Assembly (NCBI GenBank): GCA_021783235.1
Contig: JAJXUD010000014.1
Span: 1 to 64,000, forward strand
DNA length: 64,000 nt
Direction: 5' to 3'
From: Myxococcales bacterium
GTDB taxonomy: Bacteria > Myxococcota > Myxococcia > Myxococcales > JAKAPL01
This document shows positions 49,174-59,413 of the stretch, piece by piece. A program made the translations under genes and the position numbers. A model generated the notes under the pieces. That model did not search any database. It was not told the origin of the DNA and saw nothing but the letters and a program-made list of their open reading frames with translations. How positions within the stretch are numbered: the stretch's first letter is position 1; each line of letters starts with the position of its first letter.

Positions 49174-50019
49174 CTACCGCTTGCGGACGCAGACCGCCAC
49201 GGCCGCGCCCAGGCAGGCGAGGGTGAAGGCCGCGAGGAGCGCGAGGGAGGCGCCCGCGCCGGCGGGGACCGAGCTCGCGAGCGCCGGGGGGAGCGCGCCG
49301 CCGTAGAGCGCCTCGCGGGCGGCGCCGACGGCGTAGCCGATGGGGTTGTAGCGCAGCAGCGCCTGGAAGGCGGGGGAGCGGTTCGAGGCCGGGAACATCG
49401 CCCCCGAGACGATCCAGAGCGGAAGGAGCAGGGTCATCTGGATCGCGTGGTAGGCCTGGAGGTTGTCGAGCCACCAGGCGATGGCGAAGCCGAGCGCCGT
49501 GAGCGAAAGCGAGATCAGGGAGAGCGAGGCGACGAGCAGCGGCCAGTCGACGCGGGCGAGCGAGAAGCCGGCCCAGGGGGCGAGCAGGACGAAGAGCGCG
49601 GCCTGCAAGAGCGCGACGGTCGCCGCGCCGAGGCAGCGGCCGAGCACCAGCGCGCCGCGCGAACCCGGCGCGACGAGGACGGGCAAGAGGAAGCCCGCGT
49701 GCCGGTCCTCGATCACCGAGACGGTCGCGAAGATCGAGGCGAAGACCACGACCATCAGGATGACGCCCGGGAAGAAGTACTCGAGGTAGCCGACCGACGA
49801 GCCCGGCATCTTGAAGCTCGCCGCCATCCCGGAGCCGATGACGCCCCAGAAGATGATCGGCTGGCCGAGCGCCCCGACGATGCGGCTCGGCTGGCGGAGG
49901 AAGCGCAAGAGGTCGCGCCTCCAGAGGACGAAGACGACCGCGAGATCCTGGACGAGCGCGGAGGGGGCGCGCCGGTGGGCCGGGGTCTCGATCGGCTGCG
50001 CCGCCAGCTGGACCCTCAT
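49174..50019 (-). CDS. ABC-2 type transporter permease
   Basis: Six hydrophobic segments; FFPGVILMVVVFASIF; LLPLWIVSGAMFPASN. Confidence 0.88.
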   Translation of the reverse strand: MRVQLAAQPIETPAHRRAPSALVQDLAVVFVLWRRDLLRFLRQPSRIVGALGQPIIFWGVIGSGMAASFKMPGSSVGYLEYFFPGVILMVVVFASIFATVSVIEDRHAGFLLPVLVAPGSRGALVLGRCLGAATVALLQAALFVLLAPWAGFSLARVDWPLLVASLSLISLSLTALGFAIAWWLDNLQAYHAIQMTLLLPLWIVSGAMFPASNRSPAFQALLRYNPIGYAVGAAREALYGGALPPALASSVPAGAGASLALLAAFTLACLGAAVAVCVRKR

Positions 50020-51021
50020 CTATGCCGCCTCTTTCTTCTTCTTCGCGATGGCGGGCTCGTCCCGCTCGAGCTCGCGGCCCGTCAGCTTGAGGAAGACGTC
50101 CGCGAGCGAGGGGCGCCGGAGGCCCACCGAGCGGAGCGCGCCCTCGGGGAACGCCTCGACGAGCCGCGGGATCCACTCGTGCCCGGCGGTCAGCTCCACC
50201 GAGAGCGTCCGATCGGAGAGCCGGGGCTCGAGCCGAAAGCGCTCGCGCAGCAGCCGCGCATCCGCCTCGAGATCGCGCTCGGCCGAGAGTTCGAGCGAGA
50301 TCACGTCGCCCGAGAGCCGCCGGCGCAGGGCGTCGACCGTGTCGCAGGCGACCGCCTTGCCGTGCGAGAGGACGAGCAGCCGCCCACAGCGCTCGGCCTC
50401 CTCGGGCCGGTGGGTGGTGACGAGCACGGTGAGGCCCGTCTCGCGCACGAGCCCCTCGAGGGTGCGCCAGGTCCGCTGGAAGGCCGCTTCGTCGAGGCCG
50501 GCCGTCGGCTCGTCGAGCACGAGGATCTCGGGCTCGTGGACCAGCGCCCGGGCCAGCTCGAGCCGCCGCCGCATCCCCCCCGAGAAGCGCGAGACCGGCT
50601 CGTCCGCGCGGTCCGCGAGCTCCGCCTGCGCGAGCAGCCGCTCGGCGCGGGGGGCCGCCACGCGGCGGGGGATCGCGTAGAGCGCCGCGCCGAGCAGGAG
50701 GTTCTCGCGGGCGGTGAGCTTCAGATCCAGGCTCTGCGCCTGGAAGACGACGCCGAGGCGGCTCCGCAGCCGGCGGTCGCCGAGCCGCACCGGCACGCCG
50801 TCGAGCGCGAAGGTGCCCTGCTGGGGCGAGAGCAGGCCGGTCAGGACGTGGAAGGTCGTGGTCTTGCCGGCGCCGTTCGGCCCGAGGAAGCCGAAGACCT
50901 CGCCGCGCTCGATCGAGAACGAGAGCCCCGCGAGCACCTCGCGATCGCCGTAGGCGTGGCGCAGCTCTTGGGCGGAGAGAAGGGGCAGGGGAGAGTCTCG
51001 GTCGAGGATCGGGGAGGTCAA
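50020..51021 (-). CDS. ABC transporter ATP-binding protein
   Basis: FLGPNGAGKTTTFHVLTGLL; RFSGGMRRRLELARALVHEPEILVLDEPTAGLD; TTG start overlapping the ctaB stop. Confidence 0.93.
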   Translation of the reverse strand: MTSPILDRDSPLPLLSAQELRHAYGDREVLAGLSFSIERGEVFGFLGPNGAGKTTTFHVLTGLLSPQQGTFALDGVPVRLGDRRLRSRLGVVFQAQSLDLKLTARENLLLGAALYAIPRRVAAPRAERLLAQAELADRADEPVSRFSGGMRRRLELARALVHEPEILVLDEPTAGLDEAAFQRTWRTLEGLVRETGLTVLVTTHRPEEAERCGRLLVLSHGKAVACDTVDALRRRLSGDVISLELSAERDLEADARLLRERFRLEPRLSDRTLSVELTAGHEWIPRLVEAFPEGALRSVGLRRPSLADVFLKLTGRELERDEPAIAKKKKEAA

Positions 51022-51920
51022 CCGCGCAGCTTCGTCGCGTCGAGGAGGAGCGCGGCCGAGAGCACGAGGAGGTAGACGATGGAATAGGCGAAGACTCCGC
51101 GCGCCCAGGCGCCGCGGGCCGCCCGCTCGATCGCCCCCTTGCGCAGGCCCCGGACGGCGAAGCCGAGAAAGAGGAGGCCGAGGAGCGCGGCCACCGCGAG
51201 GTAGGCCCGCCCCGCGATCCCCATCGGCGTGAAGGCCAGCGAGACGGGGACGAGCGCGGCCGTGTAGGCGAGGAGGTGCCAGCGGGCCGTCCGCTCCCCC
51301 TTCACGAGCGGCAGCACGCGCAGGCCGCCGCGGCCGTAGTCCTCCTGCAGGTAGAGGGTGATGGCGAGGAAGTGGGGGAGCTGCCAGACGAAGAGGACGA
51401 GGAAGAGCCAGAAGCCCGGCAGGTCGACCCGGCCGGTCACCGCCGTCCAGCCGAGGAGCGGCGGGATGGCGCCCGGCACCGCCCCGACGACCAGCGCCTT
51501 CGGCGTGCGCCGCTTGAGCGGCGTGTAGATCCAGACGTAGGAGACGAGCGCGACGGCCGCGAGGAAGGCGGTCAACGCGTTGACCCAGAGGGCGAGCGCC
51601 GGCACCGAGAGCGCCGCGAGGGCGAAGCCGAACCAGAGCGCCGCGCGGGGCGAGAGCCGCCGCGCCGCGAGCGGGCGGTCGCGGGTCCTGAGCATCAGCG
51701 CGTCCACGTCGCGCTCGAGCCAGCAGTTGAGCGTGTTGGCGGCCCCGACGACCAGGGTCGTCGCGGCGAGCGTGAGCGCGATCCGCCAGCCGGCGAGGCG
51801 GCCCGGCGCGAGGAAGATTCCGGTCGCCGTGGTGGCGAGCACGAGCCCGGTGACGCGCGGCTTCGTCAGCGCGACGAGGTCGCGGAATCGGGGCTGCGGC
51901 TGGGCGAGCGCGGCTTGCAT
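51018..51920 (-). CDS. ctaB: Protoheme IX farnesyltransferase
   Basis: ANTLNCWLERDVDALMLRTRDRPLAARR; YTPLKRRTPKALVVGAVPGAIPPLLGWTAVTG. Confidence 0.96.
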   Translation of the reverse strand: MQAALAQPQPRFRDLVALTKPRVTGLVLATTATGIFLAPGRLAGWRIALTLAATTLVVGAANTLNCWLERDVDALMLRTRDRPLAARRLSPRAALWFGFALAALSVPALALWVNALTAFLAAVALVSYVWIYTPLKRRTPKALVVGAVPGAIPPLLGWTAVTGRVDLPGFWLFLVLFVWQLPHFLAITLYLQEDYGRGGLRVLPLVKGERTARWHLLAYTAALVPVSLAFTPMGIAGRAYLAVAALLGLLFLGFAVRGLRKGAIERAARGAWARGVFAYSIVYLLVLSAALLLDATKLRG

Positions 51921-51923
51921 GGC

Positions 51924-52886
51924 TCAGAGCCCCGCGGTCGCGGGCAGGCGCGCCGCCGCGGGTTCGTCCGCCTCGGAGTCCCGGGCCGCGGGGCCGAGGC
52001 CGAGGTAGAGCGAGAGGGTCGCGGCCCAGAGCAGCGCCCCAGTGGCGAGGTGCGCCGTCACCACGGGGATGGAGAGGTAGCTCCAGACGCTGAAGGCGCC
52101 GAGGCCGATCTGGACGAGGACGAGCCCCATCGCCGCGAGCGCGAAGGGGCGGGCGCGCGCGGCGCCGACGCGCAGGGCCCGGGCGGAGGCGGCGAAGGCG
52201 AGGGCTGCGACGACGAGCGCGAAGAGGCGGTGGAAGGTGACGAGCTCGGCCGCGCCGAGCGGCCCCGCGACGCCGCTGACCCGGGTCGGCCAGAGCTGTC
52301 CTCCGCACAGGAGCACGCTCGCGTTGCAGGCGAGTCCCGAGCCCGTGTGGCGCACCAGCGCACCGACGAGGAGCTGCAGGTAGACGGCCGCCGCCGCGAC
52401 CCCCGCCAGCGTCCGTCCGCTCCCCTCTCCCGGCCGAGGGTCGGGGCGAGGCCCCTTCGAGGTCTCGAACGCCACCCAGACGGTGGTGCCGAAGAACGCC
52501 TGCGAGGTGGCGAGGTGCGCCACGCGGATGAGCAGCGGAAGCCGGAAGATCACCGTGAGTCCGCCGAGCAGCGCCTGCGCCAGTACGAGGCCGAGCGCGA
52601 GGACGCCGAGCCGCCGAAGCCGGCCGCCCTGCCGCCAGAGGCCGAAGGCGAGGAGCGCCGTGAGCGTGGAGACCGCCGCGGCGATGAGCCGGTGGGAGTG
52701 TTCGAAGAGGACCCCTCCGACCATGTGGGGAAAGAGCTGGCCGTAGCAGAGCGGCCAGTCGGGGCAGGCGAGCGCGGAGCCCGTGGCCCAGACGAGCCCG
52801 CCCGCGACGACGAGGAGCACGGTCGCGCCGCAGGTGACCAGGGCGAGGCGGTGCAGCCAGTGTGGAGCGGCTGAGCTTACCGGCAT
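51924..52886 (-). CDS. ctaA: Heme A synthase
   Basis: GLVWATGSALACPDWPLCYGQLFP; FEHSHRLIAAAV; VRHTGSGLACNASVLLCGGQLWP; FHRLFALV. Confidence 0.93.
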   Translation of the reverse strand: MPVSSAAPHWLHRLALVTCGATVLLVVAGGLVWATGSALACPDWPLCYGQLFPHMVGGVLFEHSHRLIAAAVSTLTALLAFGLWRQGGRLRRLGVLALGLVLAQALLGGLTVIFRLPLLIRVAHLATSQAFFGTTVWVAFETSKGPRPDPRPGEGSGRTLAGVAAAAVYLQLLVGALVRHTGSGLACNASVLLCGGQLWPTRVSGVAGPLGAAELVTFHRLFALVVAALAFAASARALRVGAARARPFALAAMGLVLVQIGLGAFSVWSYLSIPVVTAHLATGALLWAATLSLYLGLGPAARDSEADEPAAARLPATAGL

Positions 52887-53024
52887 CGTGTCCAGGCCGA
52901 CGGCAGGCAAAGGGCGGCGCCGGGGCTCGGCTGATCTAACAAGCGCCGAAAAGGGGGTCAAGGTTGACGCGCGTCATTCCGAGGTCGGTTCGATTGTGGT
53001 AACTTTCAACCCGGGAGGCATCTG

Positions 53025-53783
53025 TTGATTGCTCAAAGGATCGGAGCGGCGGCCTTCGCCGTCTGGCTCGCGGCGTTGCCGGGCCGCGCGAAGGCCGAGC
53101 TGCACCGGCCGCGCATGGCGGTGCTGGCGCTCAAGCCCGAGGGCGTCGACCCCGCGCTCGCGAGCACCGTGAGCGACGCGCTGACCGAGGATCTCGGCCG
53201 GGGCGGCCACTACGACGTCCTCGGCCGCTCCGAGCTCGAGGCGATGGCCGGCTTCACCGCGGAGCGGCAGAAGCTCGGCTGCGAGGGGGACGCAGGCTGC
53301 CTCGCCGAGCTCGGCGGCGCCCTGGGCGCCCAGTGGCTCGTCGCCGGCTCGCTCGGCAGGGTCGGCAAGAGCTATGTGCTGAGCGTCCGCCTCCTCCAGA
53401 TCGAGAAAGCGCGGGTGGCCGGGCGAGACACCGAAGAGGTCTACAGCCAGGAGGCGCTCCTGCCGGCCGCCGACCGGGCCGCCCAGGTCCTCCTCGGGGA
53501 GAACCCCGCGCCGCTCTCTGCGACCACGGCGGGTCAGCGAAGGGGCGGCCCCCCCGCCTGGCTGGGGTATGGCCTGCTCGGCGCCGGGGCGGTCGCGGCC
53601 GCGGTGGGCGCGCTCTTCGGCCAGCAGGCCTCGAGCGACTACTACTCGCGCAACCCGGCCCTCGCCGGCCCAGGCGTCTCCGCGCAGAACACGGCGAACA
53701 CCCTCTTCGTCACCGGCGGCGTGCTCGCCGCCGCGGGCCTCGGGCTCCTGATCTACGGCGCCCTCGCCGGAGGTGGTTCGTGA
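53025..53783 (+). CDS. CsgG-like/penicillin-binding-protein-activator-LpoB-like secreted protein, paralog 1
   Basis: AVLALKPEGVDPALASTVSDALTEDL; CLAELGGALGAQWLVAGSLGRVGKSYVLSVRL. Confidence 0.6.
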   Translation: MIAQRIGAAAFAVWLAALPGRAKAELHRPRMAVLALKPEGVDPALASTVSDALTEDLGRGGHYDVLGRSELEAMAGFTAERQKLGCEGDAGCLAELGGALGAQWLVAGSLGRVGKSYVLSVRLLQIEKARVAGRDTEEVYSQEALLPAADRAAQVLLGENPAPLSATTAGQRRGGPPAWLGYGLLGAGAVAAAVGALFGQQASSDYYSRNPALAGPGVSAQNTANTLFVTGGVLAAAGLGLLIYGALAGGGS

Positions 53784-55183
53784 GGACGCTCGCCTCGCTG
53801 CTCTGCTGCCTCTCGGCCAGCGGCTGCTGCTACCAGTTCAACAGCTACTCCTTCGGCTCGGACGGAGGCGGCTCGACCGCGGGCGGGACCGGCTCGAGCG
53901 GCGGTACGACGGGCAGCGGCAGCTCGAGCGGCTCCACCGGCGGCTCGACCACGGGCGGTACGACGAGCGGTACCACGGGGGGCGGTACCACGGGCTCTCC
54001 CGATGGCGGCGCCGACGGCGGCGCTGCCTGCGTGCCTCCCGCGAGTTGGCCGATCCATTGCGGAACGCCGTTCCTGATTCAAGTCGACCCGCTGGACAAT
54101 GTCTCAGGGCTCTCCGTCGCGCCGCTTTACGGGGGCAGCTACCTCGTCAGCTACGCCAATTTCGCGACCATCGGCCAGAGCGCCGTGCTCCTCGTGGGTC
54201 CGGACGGAGGCGTCACCGACGCTGGAGGGCTCGCCTATCCGGTCGGGAGCGTCGCGCTCGCGGCCATGGACGGAGGGGTCGCGCTCGTCTCTGGCGGGGA
54301 GAGCGCGGCCCAGCAGAGCGGCTGCGGGGCGTCCTACGTCACCGGCTGCTACACGCAGATCGAGTGCGCCGCGCCCTACTCGGCCGCTCCCACGGTTCAC
54401 GACTACGTCTATGACTCGTCCGGGGACCAGACCGAGGTCGATTCGCTCGCGCTGGCCTCGGGCGCGGGCGGCCTCGCCGTCGCCTGGGCCGACGTCTCCA
54501 ACTCGAGCCCGGGGAGCAACGACACCGGGATCGCGCTCTTGGGCATCGATCCCGCCGGCGGTTGCGCGCTGAGGTTCCAGCCGCTCTCGGTTCCGGCCGC
54601 GGCGAGCGCCTCGCTCACGCTCTCGACCCTGGACGTCGCTGCCGTGGGGAGCGGCTTCGACGTCGTCCGCGCCTACAACGGCGGTAGCGGCGGCAGCATC
54701 GTCCTCGACCTCGGGCCCGACGGGGGGCAGGTCGTCCGGGCCTTTGGAGCCGGCACGGCCGAGGCGGCCTTCGGGGATCCGCCGTCCGTCTTCGCGCTCG
54801 ATGGGCAGGCAGGGGTCGAACTTCTCGCCCTCGACGGGGGCGCGCTCGAGACGGCGGCGACGCTCTCGAACCTCCCGGACGGCGGCTTCGTCCTCGCGGC
54901 GCGTAGCTGCGGCCCGGGCTGCGGCGTGGCGCTCTGGGCGGAGCCCGCCGGCCAGACCTCGACGGGCAGTAACCGGTTCTACTTCCGCTACGGCTTCGCG
55001 GCGCCCTCGGGGTGCGCCTTCAGCGGCGTGCTCCCCGGAATGCCGGTCTCGGCGCTCCCGCCCACCGGCGCGGCGCCGCAGTTCGCCACCGCGGTCGGCG
55101 CCCAGCCGGGAAGCGCGCTCCTCGTCTTCGCTCTCGACGATCAGGGTACGTCGTCGATCTACGCGAGCCGCTGCACCCCCTGA
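53780..55183 (+). CDS. Lipoprotein with Ser/Gly/Thr-rich linker and extracellular domain
   Basis: Signal ending CCLSASGCCYQ; long GGSTTGGTTSGTTGGGTTG linker; start overlaps upstream stop. Confidence 0.6.
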   Translation: MRTLASLLCCLSASGCCYQFNSYSFGSDGGGSTAGGTGSSGGTTGSGSSSGSTGGSTTGGTTSGTTGGGTTGSPDGGADGGAACVPPASWPIHCGTPFLIQVDPLDNVSGLSVAPLYGGSYLVSYANFATIGQSAVLLVGPDGGVTDAGGLAYPVGSVALAAMDGGVALVSGGESAAQQSGCGASYVTGCYTQIECAAPYSAAPTVHDYVYDSSGDQTEVDSLALASGAGGLAVAWADVSNSSPGSNDTGIALLGIDPAGGCALRFQPLSVPAAASASLTLSTLDVAAVGSGFDVVRAYNGGSGGSIVLDLGPDGGQVVRAFGAGTAEAAFGDPPSVFALDGQAGVELLALDGGALETAATLSNLPDGGFVLAARSCGPGCGVALWAEPAGQTSTGSNRFYFRYGFAAPSGCAFSGVLPGMPVSALPPTGAAPQFATAVGAQPGSALLVFALDDQGTSSIYASRCTP

Positions 55184-55191
55184 GCGTCGGG

Positions 55192-57366
55192 CTACCGGTA
55201 CTGGTAGGCGTGCACGAGGCCCGTGGCGTAGAGGGCCCCGTCCGGCGAGAAGCCGATCGCCTCGAGCGGATCGCCGGCGTTCGGGCTCGCGAGCAGGGCG
55301 CAGGTCGGCGGGGCCGTCGACGCGTCGATCTGGTAGAGGCCGTCATGGCCGACCACGAAGAGCGTGCCCGAGGGGGCGTAGGCGAGCGCCTCGACGTCGT
55401 CGGGCTCGGCGGTCGAACCGCAGGCCGCCCTCTCGAGCGCGCCTCCCGTGAAGACCGAGATCCCGGCGTCCGTCGCCGTGATCGCAGCGAAGCCGCCGTC
55501 GGGCCCGATCGCCGCGGCGATCGGGGCTGCGGCGAGCGAGGTCGCGAGCGGAGCGAAGCTCAGCCCGTCGTGGCTCGCGTAGACCTCGCCCCGGGTCCCG
55601 AAGGCGTAGAGGACCCGCGCGCCGGTATAGGGAGGCAGGCCCACGAGGAGCGCGATCCCGGCGTCGAGTCCGTTCGTCGGGATCCAGCCGCCGTCGGCGA
55701 AGGCGTAGACGCTCCCGCCTCCCGGCGCGGGGAGCAGGGCGTCGTAGCCCGAAAGCCCTCCGTCGGTCTCGGGGAGGGCCACGAGGCCGAGGCTGCTCGG
55801 GCCGCCGTCCTGGCCGGAGGCCAGCGCCGGCAGCTGGCTCCAGCCGGCCCCTTGCCAGCGCCAGAGCGTGCCGTCCGGCTCGCCGGCCACGAGGTCGTGG
55901 TCGGAGGCCACGGCGAGGGGCTGGCCCGAGGCAAGCAAGCCGAGCGACGGCAGCCGCGGCAGCGGGGTGAACGAGCCCGCGACGAGGCTCTCGTAGACGC
56001 GGCCGTCGCTGCCAGCCGCGAAGAGGTGGGCGGCCCCCGGGGCGTAACTTCCGAGGAAGACCCCGTCGAAGCCGTCGTTCGCGCTGTCGGGGACGAACGT
56101 CGGCAATCCTCCCACCGCCCCCTGGTAGACCGCCGCCTCGGTGACGTCGAAGACCCCCGTCAGCGTCCCAGCGACCATCGAGGGGCCGCGCGGCGCGAGC
56201 GCGAGGATGTCGAGGAGGGGCGTCTGCACCGAGGGGTTCGGGAGCGCGCACTCGGTGGGGCCGTTCGGAATCGGGATCGCCGAGAGCGGGAAGGCGGCGA
56301 TCTCCGAACCATGGGCGAGGTACTCGTAGCCCCCGAGGTGGGAGAGCGAACCGGCGCCGGGGCCGAACGCCGGCGGATCGAAGGCGAAGAGCGGGGCTGG
56401 GCCTCCGTCGGCCGAGAGGTCGTAGGCGATGGCGCCGCCTCCGCTGGTGACGGTGATCCCGAAGATCTGCGGACCGCCGTCGCCGGGCACCACGTCGAGC
56501 GCCGTCGCGCCTCCGGGGAGCGAGCAGGGCATCTGGGCGCTCGAGGAGCTCCCGGTGGCCAGATCCACGCGCACGAAGCTGCCGTCGCCGCTGATCGCGT
56601 AGAGCTCGGTGCCGTCGGGGCTCGCGGCGAGGCTCGAGGGGACGCCGCCGTCCCAGAAGCTCGCCGGGCGGTAGCCCGCGTCGGCCCCCACGGGGAGCTC
56701 CGCGAGCCCTCCCGGGGCCGCGCTCGTGCCGATGAAGAGCCGGGTGCCGCCGCTGGGCGTCGAGGCGCGCGCGAGGGCCGGGGCTCCGGTCACGGGGAGC
56801 GACGGCGCGACGAGGCTCCAGTGCTGGCCCTGGTCGACGCTGACGCTGAAGCCGCCATATTCGCGCCCGCCCTGCAGCATGACGGTCCCGGCGTACCAGG
56901 CGCCCTGCGGCCCCGGGTCGGCGTAGAAGAGCCCCGAGCCGAGGTACGTGCCGGCATCCCCAAGGTTCGCCGCGGCGTCGGAGAGCTCCGTCCAGGGCCC
57001 CCCGCTCACGCTCGCGAAGAGGCCGGCCTGCGAGAGCTGGCCGCTGGTCCCGCTCCCCGAGATCTGCCCGAGGAGCGTCACCTGCTGATCGGGCAACTCG
57101 CCCAGGGCCGAGACGAGGCCGCCCGGTCCCACGGCGATGGGCACGAGCGACGGACCGCCGCCCCCCGTCGGCGTGGCGGCGTCGCCGCCGCTGCCGCCGT
57201 CGGTCGTCGCCCCCGCGCCCGGCGTCGCCACGGCCGGCGCGGGGATGGGGATGCAGTAGAGCGCCGGGCCGCAGACGTAGCCCGAGGGGCAGGGACTCTG
57301 GTCGCAGGGGGGGACCGCGGGGCAGGCCGCGAGCGAGAGCAGCGCGAGCGCGGCGAAGAACCTCAT
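55192..57366 (-). CDS. Large lipoprotein, hypothetical, propeller-like repeats
   Basis: MRFFAALALLSLAACPAVPPC lipobox; recurrent blade-like segments. Confidence 0.6.
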   Translation of the reverse strand: MRFFAALALLSLAACPAVPPCDQSPCPSGYVCGPALYCIPIPAPAVATPGAGATTDGGSGGDAATPTGGGGPSLVPIAVGPGGLVSALGELPDQQVTLLGQISGSGTSGQLSQAGLFASVSGGPWTELSDAAANLGDAGTYLGSGLFYADPGPQGAWYAGTVMLQGGREYGGFSVSVDQGQHWSLVAPSLPVTGAPALARASTPSGGTRLFIGTSAAPGGLAELPVGADAGYRPASFWDGGVPSSLAASPDGTELYAISGDGSFVRVDLATGSSSSAQMPCSLPGGATALDVVPGDGGPQIFGITVTSGGGAIAYDLSADGGPAPLFAFDPPAFGPGAGSLSHLGGYEYLAHGSEIAAFPLSAIPIPNGPTECALPNPSVQTPLLDILALAPRGPSMVAGTLTGVFDVTEAAVYQGAVGGLPTFVPDSANDGFDGVFLGSYAPGAAHLFAAGSDGRVYESLVAGSFTPLPRLPSLGLLASGQPLAVASDHDLVAGEPDGTLWRWQGAGWSQLPALASGQDGGPSSLGLVALPETDGGLSGYDALLPAPGGGSVYAFADGGWIPTNGLDAGIALLVGLPPYTGARVLYAFGTRGEVYASHDGLSFAPLATSLAAAPIAAAIGPDGGFAAITATDAGISVFTGGALERAACGSTAEPDDVEALAYAPSGTLFVVGHDGLYQIDASTAPPTCALLASPNAGDPLEAIGFSPDGALYATGLVHAYQYR

Positions 57367-58100
57367 GGTCGCTCCTCCGCGGGGCGCAACGCCGCCCAGG
57401 CGAGCCCGGAGATCAGGGCCACTCCGCCCGCGATGGCGATCCCCTCGCCGACGTCCCCGCGCAGGTTCGCCCGCGCGCCCGCCCAGGGGTTCTCGGCGTA
57501 GTAGTTCGGCGAGACGCCGACCCCCGCGCGGACCTGCAAGAACAGCCCGAGCCCCGCGGCGAGGCCGGCGGCTCCGGCCCCGGCGAGCCAGTAGGGGGCC
57601 GAACTCGGCTTTGGGACCGTGATCTCCGAGACCGAGGCGACCGGCGCCGGGGCGCCCTCGCGCGGGTAGAGCGCCGTCACCGCCTTCGGGATGACGTCGA
57701 GCAGCGCGTCGGGGTTCGCGTTGCGCAGCCGCCGCTCGACGTCGCGCAGGACATGGGCGTGGTGGACGTCGATCGCGCGCAAGAGCAGGACGTAGCTCTT
57801 CCCGAGCGCGCTCAGAGAGCCCGAGACCATCTGGTCGACGCCCAGGGCGCCGCCGACCTCGGCCAGGCACGAGACGTCCGCGCAGGCGAGCATCTGCTTC
57901 TGCTTCTCGAAGCCGAGCAGGTTCTGGATGTCGTCCTGGCTCGTCACGACGAGCGCGGGGTTCTGCCGCAGCTCCGAGGTGACCATGGCGGTCACGAGGT
58001 GGGCGACCTTCGGCTCGACGCCGACGCCGGCCTCGATCTCCGTCACCGCGACCTTCGTCGGGTGCGCGGCGGCGAGCAGCAGGGTGAGAAGCAGGGGCAT
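57363..58100 (-). CDS. CsgG-like secreted protein, paralog 2
   Basis: CLAEVGGALGVDQMVSGSLSALGKSYVLLLRAID aligns with paralog 1; C-terminal TM pair. Confidence 0.6.
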   Translation of the reverse strand: MPLLLTLLLAAAHPTKVAVTEIEAGVGVEPKVAHLVTAMVTSELRQNPALVVTSQDDIQNLLGFEKQKQMLACADVSCLAEVGGALGVDQMVSGSLSALGKSYVLLLRAIDVHHAHVLRDVERRLRNANPDALLDVIPKAVTALYPREGAPAPVASVSEITVPKPSSAPYWLAGAGAAGLAAGLGLFLQVRAGVGVSPNYYAENPWAGARANLRGDVGEGIAIAGGVALISGLAWAALRPAEERP

Positions 58101-58177
58101 GGACCCTCCGGGACGGGAGCCTACCACGTCGGGTCGCATTGCTGGATTGCCGCCCGGGCGGGTGTTAAAGCCCACCC

Positions 58178-58372
58178 GTGCCCGCGACCCTCGCAGAGCT
58201 CGTCGTCCTTGGACTGCTCCTCGCCGGGCTCGTCTGGCTGCTCACGCCGATCCGGCGCCTCGTCACCGGCTTCGTGGCCCGCCGGACCATGCGTGGCCGG
58301 TACGGGGTGGTGGTCGAGGCCAAATTCCGGGAGCAAGAGCCTCCCAAAGGAGATCCCCATGGCAATGGCTGA
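58178..58372 (+). CDS. Small TM protein upstream of SPFH gene
   Basis: VPATLAELVVLGLLLAGLVWLLTPI; overlaps the following start. Confidence 0.45.
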   Translation: MPATLAELVVLGLLLAGLVWLLTPIRRLVTGFVARRTMRGRYGVVVEAKFREQEPPKGDPHGNG

Positions 58373-59291
58373 AGACCGCGTCTACCGCTCGAGACCACCG
58401 AAGCTCCCCGAGATCACCGGCTGGCTCGTCAGCGTCTTCCTCGCGCTGCTCGTGCTCGTCTCGGTCCTGAGTTCGTTCACCGTGGTGACGCCCGGCAACG
58501 TCGGCGTCGTCTTCAACCTCTGGACCGGCAGCCTGCGCACCGCGCCGCAGGGCATCGTCTGGCGCATCCCCTGGATGACGAGCGTTCAGTCGTACCCGGT
58601 GGCGCTGCGGACCTACACGATGGTGAAGCGGCAGAACGAGGGCTCCTCGTCCGACGACGACAGCATCGACCTGCCGACCCGCGAGGGACAGCACATCCGC
58701 CAGGACATCTCGGTCATCTACAACACGAGCATCGACAAGGCGGCGCAGGTCTACCAGTCGTTCCGGGGGGCCGACATCTCGGAGATCGAGTCGACCTTCA
58801 TCCGCCGCACCATCATGACCGCCGCGCAGAACGCCGCCGGTCAGATGTCGCTCACCGACATCATCTCCGACCGGCGCGGCGATCTGCAGCAGGCGGTGAC
58901 CGAGCGGCTCCAGTCGGATCTCGGCCGCATGGGCTTCAACGTGGACAAGGTGAACCTCGGCGCGAGCCACCTGCCGCAGGCCATCGAGGCGCAGATGCAG
59001 CAGAAGATGGCGGTGCAGCAGCAGGCGCTCCAGGCCGAGTACGAGCTGCAGCGGCAGACCACCCTCGCGAAGGCCAAGGTCGCCGAGGCCGAGGGCGACG
59101 CCAACGCCACGCTGGTCAAGGCGAAGGCCCAGTCGGAGGCGAACCGGCTCCTTCAGGTGACGCTGAACGCGCTGCTCATCCAGAACAAGGCCATCGAGAA
59201 GTGGAACGGCGAGCTGCCGACCTACAACGGCGGCGGCGCCATCCCGTTCCTCTCGATGGATCAGACGAAGGGGAAGACCTCCGCGCCGTAG
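58359..59291 (+). CDS. SPFH/prohibitin family membrane protein
   Basis: SSFTVVTPGNVGVVFNLWTG...GIVWRIPWMTSVQSYPVALRTYTM; long coiled coil AEYELQRQTTLAKAKVAEAEGDANATLVKAKAQSEANR. Confidence 0.9.
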   Translation: MAMAEDRVYRSRPPKLPEITGWLVSVFLALLVLVSVLSSFTVVTPGNVGVVFNLWTGSLRTAPQGIVWRIPWMTSVQSYPVALRTYTMVKRQNEGSSSDDDSIDLPTREGQHIRQDISVIYNTSIDKAAQVYQSFRGADISEIESTFIRRTIMTAAQNAAGQMSLTDIISDRRGDLQQAVTERLQSDLGRMGFNVDKVNLGASHLPQAIEAQMQQKMAVQQQALQAEYELQRQTTLAKAKVAEAEGDANATLVKAKAQSEANRLLQVTLNALLIQNKAIEKWNGELPTYNGGGAIPFLSMDQTKGKTSAP

Positions 59292-59413
59292 AGCGGGGCC
59301 GCGAGAAGCGTTCGCGAGTCCCTGAGGGGGGCCTCGTTGCCGCGACCCAAACGGGCGGTTGGCGCCTTCGGGCAGCCGACCTACGTTGGCTCGCCACAAG
59401 GAGGCTTCGCCCA

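Noticed and set aside
52964-53024. TTGACG box as a sigma-70 promoter upstream of 53025
   Set aside because: No acceptable -10 hexamer at 16-18 bp spacing; -35 match alone is weak.
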